From the NCBI RefSeq assembly GCF_000972495.1, contig NZ_LATM01000014.1:62001-126000 (forward strand): a DNA stretch of 64,000 nt, read 5' to 3'. This document shows positions 8,850 through 17,297 of the stretch, piece after piece. The notes beneath the pieces were generated by a model. It ran no database searches. It was not told the DNA's origin and saw only the letters and a program-made list of their open reading frames with translations. The translations under genes and the position numbers were made by a program. The DNA is from Hymenobacter terrenus (GTDB lineage: Bacteria > Bacteroidota > Bacteroidia > Cytophagales > Hymenobacteraceae). The number at the start of each line of letters is the position of its first letter. The first letter of the stretch is position 1.

Positions 8850-8887
8850 GCAAAAGCCCCCGTCTCACCCGAGGCGGGGGCTTTTGC
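8850..8887. terminator. rho-independent bidirectional terminator
   Basis: Thirteen-base perfect arms GCAAAAGCCCCCG (8850-8862) and its complement (8875-8887), A-rich on the left and T-rich on the right. It is suited to terminating both the membrane-protein gene and the convergent bacilliredoxin gene. Confidence 0.85.
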
Positions 8888-8941
8888 ATGTAGCAGCAAA
8901 ATCATAACCAACGTGGTCAGGTCGCGCCGAAAGGTTGCTGG

Positions 8942-9364
8942 TTAGCAGTACTCTTCAAACGCGCCTTGCAGGTTGTTGACGATGCGCATGGCATCAGAGC
9001 CTTCGATGTGGTAGCGCTCAATCATGTGCACCAGCTCGCCGTCTTTAAACAGGGCGATACAGGGGGATGAGGGAGGATACGGGAGCAGGTGCTCACGCAT
9101 TTTGGCCACGGCGTCGGTTTCCATGCCGGCGAATACGGTTACGAGCTTGCCGGGCTTTTTGTCGGCACTGGCCAGGGCCATTTTCAAGGCCGGGCGGGCT
9201 TTAGCGGCGGCGCAGCCGCACACTGAGTTCACGGCAACCAGCACGGTGCCTTCGTTGGAGGCGAGGGCGGAATCTACTTCCTCGGGGGTCATCAACTGCT
9301 CAAAACCAGCTTCAGTAAGGTCTTGCCGGATAGGCGCCACCATGTATTCAGGATAAACTGCCAT
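8942..9364 (-). CDS. BrxA/BrxB family bacilliredoxin
   Basis: Thioredoxin-like protein of the YphP/YqiW family, which in Firmicutes removes bacillithiol from mixed disulfides. In the 140-residue product the redox motif is CGC within VNSVCGCAAAKARPAL (about residue 55), which is diagnostic for the family, and the typical ends are present (MAVYPEYMVAPIRQDL; GDxMxI-like region SDAMRIVNNLQGAFEEYC). The C-terminal Cys is also usual. Length matches the family exactly. Cytoplasmic. A TACTTTTG promoter element lies at 9408-9415. Whether this organism makes bacillithiol cannot be judged from the window. Confidence 0.93.
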   Translation of the reverse strand: MAVYPEYMVAPIRQDLTEAGFEQLMTPEEVDSALASNEGTVLVAVNSVCGCAAAKARPALKMALASADKKPGKLVTVFAGMETDAVAKMREHLLPYPPSSPCIALFKDGELVHMIERYHIEGSDAMRIVNNLQGAFEEYC

Positions 9365-9407
9365 TGTAGTAAGGTAAAAATAAAAAGCGGCGGGGCCGCG
9401 AATGGGG

Positions 9408-9415
9408 CAAAAGTA
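9408..9415 (-). promoter_or_regulatory. candidate -7 promoter element of the bacilliredoxin gene
   Basis: Minus-strand TACTTTTG, an exact TAnnTTTG match, 44 bases before the ATG at 9364. The -33 element is not obvious. Confidence 0.45.
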
Positions 9416-9508
9416 CGAAGGCCTAAAGCATTAGGGGGCTGGGAAAGTTTCGAACCGAACCCACCCGATTCTAATGACAACAACGTGCTGAGCGCCGCCG
9501 AAACTGCT

Positions 9509-10023
9509 CTACATCAACAGTACTTCCAATCGTTCGAAGAAAGGAATTAGCTGCTTGGTAAAGATGCTTCGACGGCGCTCAGCGCGTCGTTCTTTCAGGG
9601 TCGTTACCGGGAAGTACAGGAAATAAGTGCCGTTTTTAAAAGCGGCGTCGGGGGCCCACAGCTGCCGGCCCAGGGAATGTTCTTAATGTCGAGCCCCACG
9701 CTGTGGTCGGTCACCTTGCCGTTGATGCTGTCCAGGGACAGGATGTGGTAATCCTTCATATCGAAATGGTCGCCCTTGTCATTCTCTGGAATACTGGACC
9801 CGATGTCGTGCGAAGGGTAGATGTAAATCTTACCGTTGAAGACATGCGCCGAAGGGTCCGCCGTATAAATATCCCGAACCAGAGGCTCGGACAGCGGCTT
9901 GCTCGCCGTCGAATCGGTAGTAGCCGGCGCGGTCGCAGTCGTAGCTTTCTGCTCAGAATTGTTATTTTAGTATGCGCCCAACAAGGCGAAAGAGGCCACA
10001 AACACCGAAGCAGTGACTTTCAT
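9509..10023 (-). pseudogene. truncated, frameshifted GH43-type glycosidase lipoprotein gene
   Basis: From ATG 10023 the minus strand gives a lipoprotein-like leader (MKVTASVFVASFALLGA) that runs into Tyr-TAA where the lipobox Cys would be. It then continues in frame with SKPLSEPLVRDIYTADPSAH, VFNGKIYIYPSHDIG and DYHILSLDSINGKVTDHSVG, typical of the first blade of glycoside hydrolase family 43 (DPSAHVF...IYPSHD). After NIPWA the frame shifts by one base and goes on RQLWAPDAAFKNGTYFLYFP, then loses family likeness and stops at 9509-9511. The remaining roughly 200 or more residues are missing. The gene therefore carries a stop, a frameshift and a truncation. Arabinosidase/xylosidase activity of the ancestor is inferred only from family. 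Confidence 0.72.
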
Positions 10024-10326
10024 TTTTAGGTGGTTAATCATTGGGGGGAATAAGGGGCTGGGTGCGGGATTGGGTACCGGCAATTGGTGACCAGTGCGAC
10101 GTGTTTTCGGTAATACTGCGTAAATATAGAGCGGCTATTTACGCGAGCAATTATTTGATTAATAATCACTTCTGAACCATAACTACCGAAACCAATTGCG
10201 ATAGTCGCCGTGAAGCACCCGGGCAGAATGTGGGCCGTCGCAGGCAAAGCAGATAACTATTTATGCCGCTGATGCTTTTATTAAACGGCAGCCCCGCATC
10301 AGTTGCTATCTTTTACTCCACTACTT
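10024..10326. other. intergenic region between the GH43 remnant and pirin
   Basis: Roughly 300 bases between divergent genes. No reading frame with family likeness and no strong hairpin were seen. TATCTTTT at about 10306-10313, 14 bases before the pirin ATG, is a poor match to the -7 consensus. Confidence 0.5.
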
Positions 10327-11202
10327 ATGGACACTACTTTCAGAAGAATCTTTCAGGTTATCGACGGCAATAAAAAGGCCGTTGGCGACGGTTTCGAGGT
10401 GACCAGCCCCATGCCCGGACCGCGCATCCGGCAGCTCAGCCCGTTCTTGCTCATCGACCACATTGGCCCGATGACTATTGCCCCGAGCGACCAGCCGCTC
10501 GGCTCGCCGCCGCACCCGCATCGCGGCTTCGAAACCGTGACGGTGATGTACCAGGGCGTACTTGCGCACCGCGACACGGCCGGCCACCAGGGCAACATCG
10601 GCCCCGGCGACGTGCAGTGGATGACCGCCGGCGCCGGCCTCATGCACGAAGAGCTCTACGAGAAAGAATTCACCCGTCAGGGCGGCACCTTGGAAGTAGT
10701 ACAGCTATGGGTGAACATGCCTAAAAAGGATAAGCTAGCTCCACCTAACTATCAGGATATCCGGTCGGCCGCCATCAAAACGCTGCCCACGCCCGACGGC
10801 AAAGGCACCATCCGCGTGATTGCGGGTAGCTACGAAGGCACCAGCGGCCCCGCCACCACCTTCTCGCCCCTGACCATGCTCGACGTACACCTCGCCCAAG
10901 GCGGCGAAGTAACACTGAGCCTGCCCGCCGCCTACAACGTGGGCCTCTACATCGTGAAGGGCGACGTGCTGATAAACGGCAACCGTCCCGCCACCACCAA
11001 GCAGCTCGTGGTGCTGGGCTGGGATTCACCCAATACCCAGATTACCGCCACCGAGGACAGCGTCATCCTCGTGCTGGCCGGCGAACCCATTGAAGAACCG
11101 CTGGCTACTTACGGCCCCTTCGTGATGAACACGAACCAGGAGTTGGTGCAAGCTATTGCCGATTTTGAAAGCGGCGCGATGGGCAAGTTTGAGGACAACT
11201 GA
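10327..11202 (+). CDS. pirin family protein (bicupin, metal-dependent)
   Basis: Pirins are cytoplasmic bicupins; some act as quercetin 2,3-dioxygenases. From ATG 10327 the protein is 291 residues, normal for the family; an upstream TTG at 10303 would add eight residues and is less likely. The N-terminal cupin holds the metal ligands: the two His of PPHPHRGFETVT (about residues 59-61) and His/Glu of AGAGLMHEE (about 104-106). The C-terminal cupin is the usual second half (TMLDVHLAQGGEVTLSLPA...). It is followed by a terminator and converges on the M28 peptidase gene. The substrate is unknown. Confidence 0.93.
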   Translation: MDTTFRRIFQVIDGNKKAVGDGFEVTSPMPGPRIRQLSPFLLIDHIGPMTIAPSDQPLGSPPHPHRGFETVTVMYQGVLAHRDTAGHQGNIGPGDVQWMTAGAGLMHEELYEKEFTRQGGTLEVVQLWVNMPKKDKLAPPNYQDIRSAAIKTLPTPDGKGTIRVIAGSYEGTSGPATTFSPLTMLDVHLAQGGEVTLSLPAAYNVGLYIVKGDVLINGNRPATTKQLVVLGWDSPNTQITATEDSVILVLAGEPIEEPLATYGPFVMNTNQELVQAIADFESGAMGKFEDN

Positions 11203-11207
11203 CCTCA

Positions 11208-11370
11208 CCCCCTGCCCCCCCCTCCAAAAAAGAGGGGGCACCGGTCTTGCACCAAGTGTCAGTTAAAAAAAAAGCCCACTGAAAAGCGGGCTTTTTTGTT
11301 CTCGGTATATGAGCAAATGTTATTTGAGCATTTTCGGTGCCCCCTCTTTTTTGGAGAGGGGGTCAGGGGG
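11208..11370. repeat. 36-base inverted repeat pair flanking a terminator
   Basis: Arms 11208-11243 and 11335-11370 are near-perfect reverse complements (C-rich, a central CTCC-A6-GAGGGGG core) differing at a few positions. They bracket a rho-independent terminator between convergent genes. The C-run/G-run design resembles the pair at 38179-38278, suggesting a dispersed intergenic repeat family. Confidence 0.7.
11268..11297. terminator. bidirectional rho-independent terminator
   Basis: AAAAAAGCCC (11268-11277) pairs with GGGCTTTTTT (11288-11297); the stem extends inward with one mismatch. It lies between convergent pirin and M28 peptidase genes and can serve both. Confidence 0.85.
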
Positions 11371-11376
11371 TAAGGT

Positions 11377-13029
11377 TCACCGCACGCCGTAGCGCTGGCC
11401 GAAAAAGTCGCCCTTATTCCAGGCCGGCCGGGCGGGGCTTTGCGCTACCTGGTAGCCGATGAGGAAGCAGAGCTGCACGTATTTGCGGCCCGCTTCGAAG
11501 TCGAAGCGGCCGTTGATGTCGTCTTGGGGCTTGTGGTAGGTTACGGCGCGCCACTCCTGCACTTGCTGGTTGAGGTTGTTGCGGCCGTCGGCGGTTTTGT
11601 TGCCGTATTTAATGTGCAGGGCGGGGATTCCGGCGGTCACAAAGCTGTACTGGTCGCTACGGATGAAGCGGTTTTGCTCGGGTTCGGGGTCCTGCTCCAG
11701 ATCAATGGCCATGTAGGCACAGGCGCGGGTCACGGGCTCAAGTAGGGAGGAGTGCTGCCCGCCGAGCGCCACCACCGACAGCAGCGGGGCAATAAGCGTG
11801 GGCATATCCATATTGATATCGGCGGCGATGCGGGCTTTGGGCACGGTGGGGTTGGCGGCGAAGGCCGAGGAGCCCAGCAGGCCCAGTTCCTCGCCCGTCA
11901 CGAATACGAAGAGCATGGACCGCTTAGGCTTTTCCTTGAGCTTGGAGTAGATTTTGGCAATTTCCAGCACGCAGGCCACGCCCGAGGCATTGTCATGGGC
12001 GCCGTTGTAGATGGAGTCGCCCTTTACCGGCGCGCCGATACCCAGGTGGTCAAGATGGGCCGAATGCACCACGTATTCCTCACGCAGCTTGGCATCCGAG
12101 CCGGGAATTTTGCCCACCACGTTATAGCTCTCAATATCCTGAAAAGTAGACTGCGCACTGGCGCTAATCGTGGTGCGTAAGGCCGCCGAGGCCGGCTTGC
12201 CACTCCGGATAGCCGCAAAAACCTGAGTGGTATCGAGCGCGGCCGTTTGCAGGAAGTGGCTGAGCGTGGCGGCACTCACGGCTGCGTAGAGCTGCTGACG
12301 ACTCCCCACGGCAAACGAGCGGGAGGCGGCCAATTTGCCATCGGCACCGAGGACGCTGTAGGTGCCGCGCTTCAGGTCGGGCAGCGGCGTGGCGTGGGTG
12401 GCAGCGACTATCAGCCCTACGGCGCCGTGCCGGGCCGCCGCCTGCAGCAACCCCGACAAATCCTGACTGGCCGACGCCACCGTGGACGTGAACGTGCGCG
12501 GCGCCCCGCGCACAATCAGCACCACCTTACCCTTCACATCAAGGCCGGCATAGTCGTCATACCCCAGCTCGGGCGCGCTGATACCGAAGCCGGCAAAAGC
12601 CAGCGGCGCATCCGTGACGGTGGTAGTCGGCAGCTCGGGACTGGGATAAATGGCGTAGTCCTGGCCGGCCGTTAGTGGCAGGGCCCCGCCTTGGGCATCG
12701 CGCGTGGCGAAGGTGGCACCAGGCTTTAGAAACGTGCGGCGCAGGCGTACTTTCTGCACGAACGCGCCCCCCTCGCCGGCCGGCTGCACGCCCAGGCTCG
12801 TGAGCTGCTTCGTGACATAGTCAACGGCCATTTGGTAGCCCTCCTTACCCGGCTGCCGGCCCTTGAGGCGGTCATCGGCCAGGTAGGCAATGTGGGCTTT
12901 GATAGCCTCGGGCTGCACCTGTTCCAGGGCGGCGGCTACGGGCTTGGACACCGTCAGCGGCGTCTGAGCTTGGGTGTAGTTGCTCAGCAACGGGGCCGCG
13001 AGAAGGCTTGCGAGAAGGGAATATTTCAT
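11377..13029 (-). CDS. secreted M28-family zinc aminopeptidase with PA-domain insert
   Basis: Exported metallopeptidase that removes N-terminal residues. The 550-residue product has a signal peptide (MKYSLLASLLAAPLLSNYTQ, AQ cleavage), a PA-like region (about 130-270, with DYAGLDVKGKVVLIVRGAP) inserted in the M28 fold, and the co-catalytic zinc ligands: His in SAHLDHLG (about residue 324), Asp in GAHDNASG (about 344), Glu pair in TGEELGLLGS (about 377), Asp in DINMDM (about 404) and His in IPALHIKYG (about 471). No T9SS tail is evident, so it is probably periplasmic or outer-membrane associated. Convergent to pirin. Confidence 0.92.
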   Translation of the reverse strand: MKYSLLASLLAAPLLSNYTQAQTPLTVSKPVAAALEQVQPEAIKAHIAYLADDRLKGRQPGKEGYQMAVDYVTKQLTSLGVQPAGEGGAFVQKVRLRRTFLKPGATFATRDAQGGALPLTAGQDYAIYPSPELPTTTVTDAPLAFAGFGISAPELGYDDYAGLDVKGKVVLIVRGAPRTFTSTVASASQDLSGLLQAAARHGAVGLIVAATHATPLPDLKRGTYSVLGADGKLAASRSFAVGSRQQLYAAVSAATLSHFLQTAALDTTQVFAAIRSGKPASAALRTTISASAQSTFQDIESYNVVGKIPGSDAKLREEYVVHSAHLDHLGIGAPVKGDSIYNGAHDNASGVACVLEIAKIYSKLKEKPKRSMLFVFVTGEELGLLGSSAFAANPTVPKARIAADINMDMPTLIAPLLSVVALGGQHSSLLEPVTRACAYMAIDLEQDPEPEQNRFIRSDQYSFVTAGIPALHIKYGNKTADGRNNLNQQVQEWRAVTYHKPQDDINGRFDFEAGRKYVQLCFLIGYQVAQSPARPAWNKGDFFGQRYGVR

Positions 13030-13146
13030 AGAATGATTGGAAAGCCGGCTATTGACAGCTTTGCTTTAAGAGCCCAAAAACCGATGGTCCGGCCTGATAT
13101 TGTTCAACGACGAAACGCAAATATGGGCCGCTGCGGCAGGACGGGG

Positions 13147-14167
13147 CTATTTCAACGACAAAATCTGCTTCAGTTCCGCGTCGGTTACGGTCAGCAGGCC
13201 GACTTTGGGCAGGCGCTCGGTGAGAGTGCGCCAATTGGGGTCTTGCTTGAAAATGGGGCGCAGCAGGGCCAGCGCGGCCGGTAGCTGCTGCTTATTGGCC
13301 AGCGTGATGGCGTGCCAGTACTTCATTTCCAGGTTCTGCGGGAACATCTTTTCGGCAGCCTGATATTCCTCAATGGCCTTGGGCATGTCGTTTTTCTCCA
13401 CGGCCAGGTCGCCGGCATTCATGTGGTCGTAGACCCGGTGCAGGCGGAGTAAGCGGCGCAGCTCAGGCAGCGGGGCGACGCTGTCGTCCACACGCAGGTC
13501 CACGAGGCGGTCGGCCCAGGGGCCTTCGGTGGCCTGGCCGCGCACCACGAGCAGGGCCGCCGATTGCCGGCCCCGGATGTCGCCGCCCGCGGCCTGCGCC
13601 GCATCCAGAGCGGCCAGCACCCGCTCGGCCAGGGGCAGCCGGGCGTTTTGCTCGAAAGCCTGAGCCATGGCCGGCCACACCTTATCGGACAGCATCATGT
13701 TGGCCTGCACCGAAAACTGGCTGCCCGTGAGGTGGCCCGCCATATCGACGCACTTCTTACCCGTGTGCGCCGCCACCCGGCCCTGATTGTCGAGGATGGC
13801 TACCTGGCGCACGTCGCGGCCCTCGTCGTTGGCCAACAGCTCATCAAGAAGCCTGCTGCGCGGTTTTCCCGCTTTTCAGCAGCGCCAACCCGCGCAGGCC
13901 AAACGACTTATTGGTGAACGACTGCGTAGCCACCACGCCCACCCCGGCCTCGCCCCAGCTCACGGAAGTACCCACCGAAAACCAGTGGCTCTGAACCGCC
14001 ACGGCCATTTCGCCGGTAGCCGGGTCGCGCGCTACTATACTGAACGTGTGAGCCAACGGGTCGGTGGCCGAGTACACCTGGGCGGCCAATGGCAGGCGCA
14101 TCAGCCCAAAAAACAAAAGCAACAGCAGGTATTTGAGTAGCATCGGCGGAAGGTAGAGCAGTTTCAT
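13147..14167 (-). pseudogene. DUF1028 (Ntn-hydrolase-like) protein gene split by a one-base frameshift
   Basis: Two minus-strand frames together make one exported DUF1028 protein of about 340 residues. The first (14167-13844) has a signal peptide and the family start AHTFSIVARDPATGEMAVAV, QSHWFSVGTSVSWGEAGVGV and ends LLKSGKTAQQAS at a TGA. Removing one T at about 13850 (GGCTTCTTG to GGCTCTTG) restores QALDELLANDEGRDVRQVAI and the rest of the domain, followed by a tetratricopeptide-like C-terminal region (about 250-330). The shift is at a short T/C run. It could be a true inactivating insertion or an assembly error, since everything downstream is well preserved. Function of DUF1028 is unknown. 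Confidence 0.8.
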
Positions 14168-14177
14168 CGTCGCACGT

Positions 14178-14268
14178 CGTAGCGCGAACTTTGTAGTTCG
14201 CGTCCCCGTGCCGTGTGGCCGTCGTTCGGGTATCCGCCGGGCACGCGAACTACAAAGTTCGCGCTACG
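14178..14268. repeat. 26-bp perfect inverted repeat, REP-like, with palindromic arms
   Basis: Arms 14178-14203 and 14243-14268 are perfect reverse complements (core GTAGCGCGAACTTTGTAG). Each arm is itself partly palindromic (GCGAACT / AGTTCGC). It lies between divergent genes. A decayed relative occurs at 17850-17877. This is the form of a dispersed palindromic repeat pair mobilised by a REP-associated transposase, though none is seen here. Confidence 0.75.
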
Positions 14269-14429
14269 TTGAAACCGCTCTGAGAAAAGAATTGGGAAAG
14301 TAGTAATAACGCAAACGGCAAAGGTCGGACGGACTACGGCCGCTACGCCGCGACGTTTTTGCGGCCCTATCTCCGCCCCGCCAAACCCAAACCCTGCGGC
14401 CGGGTTTACTTTGCCCCATTCCTTCCGCC

Positions 14430-15680
14430 ATGCCCAACGCCCAACCGCCCATTATTCGCGCCTCCCGCCTCAGCAAGCAGTTCGGGAACCACGCCGTGGT
14501 GCGGGACATCTCCTTCGACCTGGCGGCCGGCGAAACCCTGGTGCTCCTCGGCCCCAGCGGCTGCGGCAAAACCACCCTCCTCAAAATGCTCAACCGACTG
14601 ATTGAGCCCGACGGCGGCACCGTGGAAATCAACGGCGAAAACGTGCGCACCCAACGCCCCGAAACGCTGCGGCGCGGCATCGGCTACGTCATCCAACAAG
14701 TAGGGCTCCTCCCCCACTACACCGTGGCCGAAAACGTAGCCGTGGTGCCCCGCCTGCTCGGCCACGCGCCGGCCGCCATCGCGGCCCGCACCACGGCGCT
14801 GCTCACGCGGCTGCACCTGCCGCCGGCCCGCTACGCCGGGCAGTATCCGCACCAGCTCTCGGGTGGGCAGCAGCAGCGCGTGGGCCTGGCCCGCGCCCTG
14901 GCCGCCGACCCGCCCATCATCCTGCTCGATGAGCCCTTCGGCGCCCTCGACCCACTCACCCGCGCCAGCATCCGCCGCGAGTTTCGGGAACTGGAGGAAT
15001 TACGCAGCAAAACGGTGGTCCTCGTCACCCACGACGTGACCGAAGCCTTCGAGCTAGCCGACCGGATTATGCTGCTCGACGCCGGGCAGATTCAACAGCT
15101 CGGTACTCCACGCGAGCTGCTCTTCCAGCCCGCCAATGCGTTTGTGCGCGATTTTTTCGCCGCCGAACGCTTGGCCTTGCAGCTCCGCACCCTCACGCTC
15201 GGCGACATCTTTTCAGCTGATGAATTAGCTAAGCTCGGAATCAGGTCAGTAAAGCCTGATATCGGCCTACTAATGCCTAGTATCAAAAGTAAAACGCCTG
15301 AAATAATCGATAATAAGCTTGTAGATAACACACATAAGCCTGGTACCAATAAGGCATTGCTTGTAGTTAAGGATAGTACGCCGGATATTAATAAACACAC
15401 GCCTGGTATTGGACATTTAATGCCCGATATTGAGAATACTAAGCTTGGTATCGAGAATGTTAAGCCTGGTATCAAAGAAACTAAGTCTGGTATCACCGGT
15501 AAAATGCCCGACGTAGCAGGTGAGCACCCGGTGTTCACCACCAACACCACCGTGCACGACGCCTTAGAAACCCTCACTGGCTCCGCCCCCGGCCCAACGA
15601 CGGTCGGCTTCACGCTGCCCCAGCTTATGGCTGCTTTCGGTGCCGCCCTACAACGAGAGGAGACCGCATGGAAACGCTAA
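14430..15680 (+). CDS. glycine betaine/choline-type ABC transporter ATPase with 21-bp repeat insert
   Basis: Energises import of compatible solutes (OpuCA/OsmV class). In the 416-residue product, residues about 1-245 are a complete ABC ATPase: Walker A GPSGCGKTT (about 36), signature LSGGQQQRVGLARAL (about 139), Walker B IILLDEPFGALD (about 165), H-loop VTHDVTEA. Residues 268-365 are not a CBS pair as in OpuCA but fourteen 7-residue repeats of the type K/M/T-P-G/D-I-x-x-x, encoded by AT-rich 21-bp units unlike the GC-rich flanks. The last 50 residues (HDALETLTGSAPG...FTLPQLMAAF) resume normal composition. The stop overlaps the ATG of the permease gene by 13 bases, so the two are cotranscribed. 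Function is by homology; the effect of the insert is unknown. Confidence 0.9.
   Translation: MPNAQPPIIRASRLSKQFGNHAVVRDISFDLAAGETLVLLGPSGCGKTTLLKMLNRLIEPDGGTVEINGENVRTQRPETLRRGIGYVIQQVGLLPHYTVAENVAVVPRLLGHAPAAIAARTTALLTRLHLPPARYAGQYPHQLSGGQQQRVGLARALAADPPIILLDEPFGALDPLTRASIRREFRELEELRSKTVVLVTHDVTEAFELADRIMLLDAGQIQQLGTPRELLFQPANAFVRDFFAAERLALQLRTLTLGDIFSADELAKLGIRSVKPDIGLLMPSIKSKTPEIIDNKLVDNTHKPGTNKALLVVKDSTPDINKHTPGIGHLMPDIENTKLGIENVKPGIKETKSGITGKMPDVAGEHPVFTTNTTVHDALETLTGSAPGPTTVGFTLPQLMAAFGAALQREETAWKR
15231..15524 (+). repeat. fourteen tandem 21-bp units inside the ABC ATPase gene
   Basis: Fourteen consecutive 21-base units in register with the codons, starting 15231, 15252, 15273 and so on to 15504. 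The clearest consensus is AAGCCTGGTATC followed by nine variable bases, giving K-P-G-I-x-x-x. Units 4 and 6 (15294, 15336) are the most diverged. The tract is AT-rich inside a very GC-rich gene and is free of stops in this frame. Confidence 0.9.
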
Positions 15681-17239
15681 CGGCGCTGTTCACTTTCTGG
15701 CACGAGCAGGCCGGCAAGCTGGCCGAGCAAACCCTGCAACACATTGGCCTCACCGCGGCCTCGCTGCTGCTGGCGTCGCTGCTGGGCGTGCCGCTGGGAC
15801 TGTTTTTGTCGCGCCGGCCACGTTGGGCACCCGCCGTGCTGGGCCTGGCCGGCGTGCTGCAAACGGTGCCCAGCATCGCCCTGCTCGGCTTCCTGATTCC
15901 GCTGCTGGGCATTGGGCCGAAGCCGGCAATTTTCGCCCTGTTTCTGTATTCGCTGCTGCCCATTATCCGCAACACCCTGGCCGGCATTCAGGGCGTACCC
16001 CCGGCCGTGGTAGAAGCCGCCCGCGGCCTCGGTCTCACCGACGGCCAGGTGCTGCGCCGGGTAGAATTACCGCTGGCCCTGCCCGTGCTCATGGCCGGCA
16101 TCCGCACTGCCACCGTCATCAACGTGGGCGTAGCCACGCTGGCGGCCTACGTAGCAGCGGGCGGGCTCGGCGAATTCATCTTCGGCGGCATCGCGCTCAA
16201 CAACCCCGCCATGATTTTGGCGGGCGCCCTGCCCGCCGCCGGGCTGGCGCTGGCCTTCGATGCGGCCCTGGGCGGCGTGCAAAAGCTGAGCACCCGGCGC
16301 TTGGCCCAGGTAGGCACCGGCCTGCTGGTGGTGCTGCCGCTGCTGGGCGCTCTCTACCTGCTGCCCCGCGCCACGGGCAAGCTCCAGGCCGGTTTCAGCC
16401 CGGAGTTTGTGGGCCGGGCCGACGGCCTGCCCAGCCTCACCAAAGTATATGGCCTCACGCGCCTGCCCAGCGTGGTGCTGGCGCCCGCGCTGGTATACGA
16501 AGCCGCCCGCCACGCCGACGTAGACGTTATCGATGGCTACTCCACCGACGGCCGCATCCGGGCCTACGGCCTGCGCGTGCTCCACGACGACCGCCGCGTA
16601 TTTCCGCCCTACTACGCCGTGCCCGTGGTCCGCCCCGCCCTGCTACTCGACCACCCGGAGCTTGCCCCCGTGCTGGCCCAGCTCAACGGTCAAATTTCCG
16701 ATTCGGCGATGACTAACCTGAACTACCGCGCCGACTACCTGCACCAAGACCCCAAAGCTATTGCCGAAGCTTTTCTGCGGCGGCGCGGGCTGTGGCGCGC
16801 CCCGCGCCCGGCCGTGGCAGGCGCGCCGGTAGTGCGACTGGGCTCCAAGATTTTTGCCGAGCAATACATCCTCGCCGAGCTGTACGCCGCCCTCATCCGC
16901 GGCAATACCAACCTGGCCGTGCAAACCAAAACCGGCCTCGGCGGCACCACCATCTGCTTTGAGGCCCTACGCGACGGCGCCATCGACCTATATCCCGAAT
17001 ACACCGGCACCGGCCTGCTGGTGCTGTTGCAGCCCACCCCAGCCGTAGTCGATTCGCTGGGTGGCCGGCCGGCGGCGGTACTGAACTACGTGCGAGCCGA
17101 GTTCCGGCGGCGCTACAACCTGGAGTGGCTGGCCCCGCTGGGCTTCAACAACACTTACGCCCTGCTCATGCGGCAGCAACAGGCGCAGCAGCTGGGCATT
17201 GCGTCGGTATCGGAGCTGGGGCAGTATTTGCAGCAATGA
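15668..17239 (+). CDS. glycine betaine/choline-type ABC transporter permease fused to substrate-binding protein
   Basis: Single 523-residue subunit joining the OpuCB-like permease and the OpuCC-like binding domain. Residues about 15-210 form about six membrane helices with the permease EAA-type loop (VVEAARGLGLTDGQVLRRVELPLALPVLMAG, about 118-148). After another helix (about 217-235) comes an OpuAC/ProX-like type II binding domain (about 250-523). It contains VRLGSKIFAEQYILAELYAA and GAIDLYPEYTGTGL, the substrate-pocket segments of the family. Such fusions are known in this transporter class. Translation starts inside the ATPase gene (overlap ATGGAAACGCTAA), indicating coupling. Likely substrate glycine betaine, choline or carnitine, by homology. 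Confidence 0.92.
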   Translation: METLTALFTFWHEQAGKLAEQTLQHIGLTAASLLLASLLGVPLGLFLSRRPRWAPAVLGLAGVLQTVPSIALLGFLIPLLGIGPKPAIFALFLYSLLPIIRNTLAGIQGVPPAVVEAARGLGLTDGQVLRRVELPLALPVLMAGIRTATVINVGVATLAAYVAAGGLGEFIFGGIALNNPAMILAGALPAAGLALAFDAALGGVQKLSTRRLAQVGTGLLVVLPLLGALYLLPRATGKLQAGFSPEFVGRADGLPSLTKVYGLTRLPSVVLAPALVYEAARHADVDVIDGYSTDGRIRAYGLRVLHDDRRVFPPYYAVPVVRPALLLDHPELAPVLAQLNGQISDSAMTNLNYRADYLHQDPKAIAEAFLRRRGLWRAPRPAVAGAPVVRLGSKIFAEQYILAELYAALIRGNTNLAVQTKTGLGGTTICFEALRDGAIDLYPEYTGTGLLVLLQPTPAVVDSLGGRPAAVLNYVRAEFRRRYNLEWLAPLGFNNTYALLMRQQQAQQLGIASVSELGQYLQQ

Positions 17240-17297
17240 TTTCCAGACGGTGATGTAAACCAAAGCGGCCTTCTCTCCAACTTCCTTCCCCAACGCC

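Noticed and set aside
9487..9583. 11-base inverted repeat (9487-9497 / 9573-9583)
   Set aside because: Long loop, no T run and located inside the decayed GH43 region; most likely chance in GC-rich DNA.
15231..15524. CRISPR-like array
   Set aside because: Units are 21 bases head to tail with no separate conserved repeat and unique spacer of CRISPR size, and the tract is translated in frame.
15640..16716. 358-codon plus-strand frame over the permease/binding-protein fusion
   Set aside because: Arg/Pro/Gly-rich low-complexity product typical of an off-frame reading in high-GC DNA; the true frame has clear permease and OpuAC motifs.
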